From Rhodothermales bacterium (GTDB lineage Bacteria; Bacteroidota; Rhodothermia; Rhodothermales; VXPQ01): a stretch of DNA of 64,000 nucleotides. The stretch covers positions 66,393 through 130,392 of the forward strand of contig JAJECT010000024.1 of the NCBI GenBank assembly GCA_022821845.1. Direction: 5' to 3'. This document shows, one piece after another, positions 58,904 through 64,000 of the stretch; the first letter of the stretch is position 1; every line of letters starts with the position of its first letter. The notes under the pieces are model-generated. The model had not been told where the DNA came from. It ran no database searches and saw nothing but the letters and a program-made list of their open reading frames with translations. A program made the translations under genes and the position numbers.

Positions 58904-60478
58904 TCAAGCGCCGTCCGCCGCGCCCCAGCCTCCGCCTCCCGGCGTTTCGATGCGCAGGATGTCCCCCGCCTCGAACCGTCGGCTGAACTTCGCGGGCAAG
59001 GGTTCTTCCGCGCCGTCCGAACGCACGAGCGTATTGCGTCCGCAGGCGCCGGATGCCCCGCCCTGCAACCCCCACGGAGGCGTCTGGCGCCGCTCGCTAA
59101 TCACCGTTACGGTGGCGGGCCGCAGCAACCGGTACGTCCGCACCAGCCCGTCCCCGCCCCGCCGCGCGCCCGCCCCGCCGCTCCCGCGACGCAGCGCATA
59201 CGTCTCGATCCGAAACGGAAACGTCATTTCCAGCGCCTCGACCGGCGTATTAAGCGTGTTGCTCATGTGCACATGCACCCCGTCCAGACCGTCCGCCCCG
59301 GCAGAAGCCCCCATCCCGCCCCCGATGGTTTCGTAGTACGCATAGGGCGACCCGTCCGCGCGAAAACCCCCGATGGTCAGGTTGTTCATCGTGCCCTGCC
59401 CGGCGGCGCACACCTGGTTTGGCAGGGCCTGCGCCAGCGCGCCAAACGCCGCGTCCACGATGCGTTGCGAGGTTTCGACATTGCCGGCAGCCACCGCGCG
59501 CGGTGGGCGGGCATGCACCAGGCACCCCGGCGGCGCCGCGACGCGAACAGGGGCGAAGCATCCTGCATTCATGGGAATGTCCACCACCGCCAGCGCCCGC
59601 GCGGCGTAGTAGCAGGCCGCCTCCGTAACCGGCAGCGGCGCGTTCAGCGAACCGTCTACGGCGGGCGACGTCCCCTCGAAATCGAACGTCACGCCGTCCC
59701 CCCGAATATGGGCCGCCACCCGAATGACGATCTTTTCCCCCGCCGCCGCACCCGCCGAATCCGGCTCCAGCGTATCCTCGAATCGGAACACCCCGTCCGG
59801 CCACGCCCGAATGCGCTCCCGCAAGAGCCGCTCGCTCCACGCAGGCAAGTAGCCCGCGTACGCTTCCGCCTCCGCCGCGCCATGCCGCTCGATCAGCGCC
59901 GCAAGGCGGGCCTCCGCCACCGCATGGGCCGCCTGCTGCGCCGCCAGATCGCCGCGCCGCTCCGCGGGCGTACGTACGTTGCGCAAGATGAGCCGCTCCA
60001 GATCGGCGACGACCTTGCCCTCCTTGCGCCACTTCACGGGAGGAATAATGACGCCTTCCTGATACAATTCGCGAGAAAGCGGCAGCGATCCGGGACTCAT
60101 GCCGCCCACGTCGGCATGGTGCGCCCGGCTCGCGGCGAAGAACGCGAGGCGCCCCTCCGCAAACACCGGAGAAATCATGGTAATGTCCGGCAAGTGCGTA
60201 CCGCCCTCGTACGGATCGTTCAGAATCGCGGCGTCTCCGGGGCGCCATGCGTCGATGGCGTTCAGCGCCGCTTCAAGGCTGCGCGGCATGGCCCCGAGAT
60301 GCACCGGAATGTGCGCGGCCTGGGCCACCAGCCCGCCGCGCCAGTCGAACACGGCGCACGAAAAATCCAGCCGCTCCTTGATATTGGGAGAATGCGCCGT
60401 CCGCCGCAGCGTCACGCCCATTTCCTCGGCGACGCCCGCAAACCGATGCCGGTACAGTTCCAGAAGAATCGGGTCCAT
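58904..60478 (-). CDS. hyuB: Hydantoinase B/oxoprolinase family protein
   Basis: GVTLRRTAHSPNIKERLDFSCAVFD, HIPVHLGAMPRSLEAAL, LNDPYEGGTHLPDITMISPVF. Confidence 0.93.
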   Translation of the reverse strand: MDPILLELYRHRFAGVAEEMGVTLRRTAHSPNIKERLDFSCAVFDWRGGLVAQAAHIPVHLGAMPRSLEAALNAIDAWRPGDAAILNDPYEGGTHLPDITMISPVFAEGRLAFFAASRAHHADVGGMSPGSLPLSRELYQEGVIIPPVKWRKEGKVVADLERLILRNVRTPAERRGDLAAQQAAHAVAEARLAALIERHGAAEAEAYAGYLPAWSERLLRERIRAWPDGVFRFEDTLEPDSAGAAAGEKIVIRVAAHIRGDGVTFDFEGTSPAVDGSLNAPLPVTEAACYYAARALAVVDIPMNAGCFAPVRVAAPPGCLVHARPPRAVAAGNVETSQRIVDAAFGALAQALPNQVCAAGQGTMNNLTIGGFRADGSPYAYYETIGGGMGASAGADGLDGVHVHMSNTLNTPVEALEMTFPFRIETYALRRGSGGAGARRGGDGLVRTYRLLRPATVTVISERRQTPPWGLQGGASGACGRNTLVRSDGAEEPLPAKFSRRFEAGDILRIETPGGGGWGAADGA

Positions 60479-60495
60479 TGATCAGCGTATCCTTA
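60479..60495. repeat. Solo MITE terminal repeat
   Basis: TTGATCAGCGTATCCTT matches the end of MITE copy 3 exactly (28214-28230). Confidence 0.75.
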
Positions 60496-62493
60496 ACTGT
60501 CTGCAAGACGGGAAAAATGCAAATTGCGCCAGGCATCCGCCTCCACGCGCCACGAAGGCGCGACGAACGCGGTCGCATCGTACTGAATCACCACGGCGGG
60601 CCCCTCGAAAGCATGGCCCCACCGCAACCGGTCCCGATCATACAGGGCCGCCATCGCCTCCTCGCCGGTATCCAGCGTCACCGGCGTCTGGCCCACCTGC
60701 GCCGCCCCGGAAGTCGCGGACGCCTCGGCCCGCTCCGCATCCCTTGGCAACGGCGCCTCCGCTCCGGGCGCCGTTCCTCGTACGCGCAACGTCACAATCT
60801 CTACGGGGGCGTCCGGCGTGGCGTAGCCGTACCGGCGGGCATGGCGCGCATGAAAACGCCGCCGGGCGTCGTCGAGGCGGGCGGGGTCTGTCGGCACGGT
60901 CAATTCGTAGCTTTGCCCCCGGTAGCGCATGTCCGCAAAGGTTTCGATGACGGGCCGCCCGCGCCCCTCCCCGGCGAAGACCTTCAGGACGCGCTCCGTT
61001 TCCCGCGCATACAGCGCCCCGAGGGCAGCCTCGTCGGCGGGCGCCGCAAGGGACGTGTCGTACGCCACGTCCGCCATCAACAAACCGAGGGCGCTCAACA
61101 CTCCGGGCTGCGGCGGCAACAAAATCCGGCGAATCGAAAGCGCGTCCGCCAGTTCGCAAGCGTGCAACGGCCCGGCGCCCCCGAACGGGACCAGCGCGTA
61201 CTCCTTCGGATCGTACCCCCGCTCGACCGATACGCGGCGCAAGGCCCGCTCCATGGATGCGTTGGCGATCCGAACGATCCCCAGCGCCGTTTCGCGCAGG
61301 GAAAGGCCCAGCGGCCGCCCTAATTGTTCCACGGCCCGGCGCGCGGCGTCGGCGTTGAGCGCGAATTCGCCTCCCAGAAATCGATCCGGCAGGATACGTC
61401 CAAGGACCACGTTCGCGTCCGTAACCGCAGGCGCTTCGCCGCCCCGTCCGTAACACGCAGGTCCCGGCGCGGCGCCCGCGCTGGCGGGACCCACGTGCAG
61501 CGCGTTCGCCGCGTCGGCATGGGCCAGGCTGCCCCCGCCCGCGCCCACCGTATGTATATCCACAGAAGGCAGGCGCAGCGGCAACCCTGCGATGGCGCTT
61601 TCGGCGGTGCGCGGTATTTCGCCGGGACACAGCGCCACATCCGTGCTGGTCCCGCCCATGTCGAGCGTGAGAATCTTGGGCGCCTCGTCGCCCAGCGCCG
61701 TTTTGGCCAGGCGAAAGGCCCCCACCACCCCGCCCGCCGGGCCGCTGAGCGCCAGGCGCGCCGGGCGCCGCGCCGCCTGTTTCGTCCCGATCACCCCGCC
61801 GTTCGATTGCATGACGCGCACCGGCCTCGGCGCCACAGCCCGCCCGAGCCGGTCCAGATACCGCGCCGCGACGGGTTGCAAATACGCATTCGCGACGGTC
61901 GTCGCCGCGCGTTCGTATTCCCGGTATTCCGGCAGAATGTCCGCGCTCAGCGAGAACCGGGCGTCGGGAAGGTATTCCTTCAGAATCTCTGCCGTCCTGC
62001 GCTCGTGTTCCGGGTACAGAAACGAAAAAAGGTATATGATCGCCACGCCCGCCACGTCCAGCCCTTGCAGCCTTTCGCCGAGGGCGGCGACGCCGCGCTC
62101 GTCCAGCGGCGTCAGGACCGAACCGTCGGCGGCCACCCGCTCCGCGACTTCGAATCGCAGGTCCGCCGGGACGAGCGGCGGCGGGCGACGCTGGGACAAT
62201 GCGTACAAGTCGGGACGATTCTGCCGCCCGATAGCCAGCACGTCGCGAAACCCCCGGGTCGCAATCAGGGCGCAGCGGGCGCCCCGGCGTTCGAGGAGCG
62301 CATTCGTCGCGACGGTGGTGCCATGCGAGATGGCAGCGTCCGCAGCAACGCCAAGCCGCCGTACGCCTTCCTCCACGGCGCGACTCTGGTCCTGCGGCGT
62401 GGTGGCCGTCTTGAAAATAACCAGCGCCCCGTCCTTCAGGCGCGCGAAATCCGTGAACGTGCCCCCCGTATCGATCCCGATGCGTTCCGTCAT
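60493..62493 (-). CDS. hyuA: Hydantoinase/oxoprolinase family protein
   Basis: IGIDTGGTFTDFARLKDGALVIFKTATTPQD, VMQSNGGVIG, TLDMGGTSTDVALCPG. Confidence 0.93.
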   Translation of the reverse strand: MTERIGIDTGGTFTDFARLKDGALVIFKTATTPQDQSRAVEEGVRRLGVAADAAISHGTTVATNALLERRGARCALIATRGFRDVLAIGRQNRPDLYALSQRRPPPLVPADLRFEVAERVAADGSVLTPLDERGVAALGERLQGLDVAGVAIIYLFSFLYPEHERRTAEILKEYLPDARFSLSADILPEYREYERAATTVANAYLQPVAARYLDRLGRAVAPRPVRVMQSNGGVIGTKQAARRPARLALSGPAGGVVGAFRLAKTALGDEAPKILTLDMGGTSTDVALCPGEIPRTAESAIAGLPLRLPSVDIHTVGAGGGSLAHADAANALHVGPASAGAAPGPACYGRGGEAPAVTDANVVLGRILPDRFLGGEFALNADAARRAVEQLGRPLGLSLRETALGIVRIANASMERALRRVSVERGYDPKEYALVPFGGAGPLHACELADALSIRRILLPPQPGVLSALGLLMADVAYDTSLAAPADEAALGALYARETERVLKVFAGEGRGRPVIETFADMRYRGQSYELTVPTDPARLDDARRRFHARHARRYGYATPDAPVEIVTLRVRGTAPGAEAPLPRDAERAEASATSGAAQVGQTPVTLDTGEEAMAALYDRDRLRWGHAFEGPAVVIQYDATAFVAPSWRVEADAWRNLHFSRLADS

Positions 62494-63142
62494 GCTCGAT
62501 AACTGCGAGGCGGGCCGTAGGTACGGTACATGCCGCTATGGTTCACATGCCCTACGTAGCGTCCGAGCACCCGAACTTCTTCGAAAACGTCCGGCTTGAT
62601 ATGAATATCCGCGTATTCCTCGTTGGCCGGTTCGAGGCGCAGCCCGTTTCCGTCGTAATATATCCGCTTCAGGGAGGTCTCGCCATCGTAGAGAATGGCC
62701 CCGATGCCCCCGTTGGGAATATCGTCGTCTATAAGCAAGACGTAATCTCCGTCGTGAATGTCCGCGCCAATCATCGACTGCCCCGATACGCGGATGGCGA
62801 AAATGCGATCCAGATTGGGAAAGAGCGTTTCGAGCGTAATGGTCCCAAGGTCGGCTTCGACGGCTTCCTGCAAATGCCCCGCCGTGATGACGCCGCGCAC
62901 GGGAATCCCCGCCGCGCTCGTCAGAAATTCGTCTTCGTCCGGGAAGCAATACCCCCGAAGGCCGCGCGTCAGGAACCCCTTTTTGCAGATCGCTTCAAGG
63001 TTCTGCGTCACGCTGTTGGTGGACCGATACCGAAAATGCTCGGCGATATCCCGGTAGGTGGGCCATACCCGATGCTTGCGCAAGTAGCCCGAGACATACT
63101 GGAGGAATTCGTACTGTTTCGAGGTCAGGTTTTTTCGAGGCA
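62490..63142 (-). CDS. lexA: LexA-type repressor
   Basis: LTSKQYEFLQYVSGYLRKHRVWPTYRDIAEHF wHTH and S24 catalytic VSGQSMIGADIHDGDYVLL. Confidence 0.9.
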
Positions 63143-63263
63143 TACCATGCGGAGGCGGTTGAATGGGATGTTTGCAAGGCGTCAGGGAGGGCGTGGCCAC
63201 GCGGCGGCGCGAACAGGCCTCCCCCGAAAAGCCCGGCGCGGCGAAACCGCAAGCGGGGCATAC

Positions 63264-63282
63264 ACATATGTACAATATATGT
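63264..63282. promoter_or_regulatory. Candidate LexA-family operator upstream of lexA
   Basis: Imperfect dyad ACATATGTACAATATATGT. Confidence 0.35.
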
Positions 63283-63356
63283 CCAAGCGCGCTCCGCGTC
63301 AAGCCCTTCGCAAAAAATATTTCAGGACGCGCCGACCAAAAGCGCCTGGGCGGCGC

Positions 63357-64000
63357 TCAGAGATCGCTAAAAAGTTGCTTCACGACGCGGCTGCCGCGCG
63401 TCGGCAAGGCGTCCTCGACGTGATACCGAAGAAAATCCTCGATGAGCTGGCCCAGTTCCGCGGCGGTGCGCTTGTCCAGCCGCATTTCCATGACCGTATC
63501 CGGGTCGGCGCGGGCCACGATGGCGAAGGCGCGCAAGGTCCGGCGGGCGGCGAAGCGCATGGTTTCGGGACTTCCCTGCCCGCTGGACGGCTCCACAGAC
63601 CCGGTTTCCAACAGCAGCGCCCCCCCGGATGCCGGGATGCGCTCGACAGCTTCCCGGTCGATGTCCGGCGAAAAGCCAAGAACCCGGGCCAAATGGAGCT
63701 GAAACAAAAAGAAGACCTGCTCGGCCCGCCCCTCGTACCGATCCAGGCGCTCCAGCGCATCCAGAAGCAGGGCGAACACGAGCGGATTTTCGTCTTCGTC
63801 CTGCATCAACGCCTGCGCGATTTCGACCACGCGCTGCCCGTAGGCCAGCGCCGCAAGATTCGTCCGCAACCGCCCGAACGTTCGGACATGGCTGCATTCG
63901 GAGAGCGTCTGCACCTGTCGAGACGCCTTCCAGTACAAAACGGCCTGCACGTACGACATGGGTTGCAAGGTCGATCCGAATCGGCTTTTGGGCCGTAGCG
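63357..64000 (-). CDS. recO: DNA repair protein RecO (N-terminus outside window)
   Basis: Frame open to the right edge: LRPKSRFGSTLQPMSYVQAVLYWKASRQVQTLSE is RecO-like. Confidence 0.9.
   Translation of the reverse strand, partial: LRPKSRFGSTLQPMSYVQAVLYWKASRQVQTLSECSHVRTFGRLRTNLAALAYGQRVVEIAQALMQDEDENPLVFALLLDALERLDRYEGRAEQVFFLFQLHLARVLGFSPDIDREAVERIPASGGALLLETGSVEPSSGQGSPETMRFAARRTLRAFAIVARADPDTVMEMRLDKRTAAELGQLIEDFLRYHVEDALPTRGSRVVKQLFSDL

Overview
GC-rich bacterial chromosome segment. Gene content hints at a Bacteroidota/Rhodothermota-like organism, but taxonomy is not proven here. The outstanding feature is at the left edge (1-8.7 kb): an apparent de novo STEROL biosynthesis cluster. It has five tightly packed minus-strand genes: SdmB-like SDR, SdmA-like Rieske oxygenase, ERG24-like C-14 sterol reductase, CYP51-like P450, and a single 1202-codon ORF fusing squalene monooxygenase to oxidosqualene cyclase. 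A convergent ERG2/sigma-1-receptor-type C-8 sterol isomerase is cut by the window edge. The rest is mostly housekeeping and metabolism: ThuA/PQQ/cyt c fusion, ispH, tgt, clpX, pfkA, gntK, gnd, OPT transporter, GAF-SpoIIE phosphatase, fsa, MBL hydrolase, GlcD-GlcF fusion, M1 and S41 peptidases, LemA/TPM, rnd, acnA, hyuAB, lexA, recO. There are two tRNAs. Accessory elements include a Fic module, a DUF4143-type ATPase, a truncated restriction-type fragment, and a Hachiman (HamAB)-like nuclease/helicase pair preceded by four covarying palindromes. A ~258-bp MITE-like repeat with terminal inverted repeats occurs three times in intergenic regions, plus a solo end between hyuA and hyuB.
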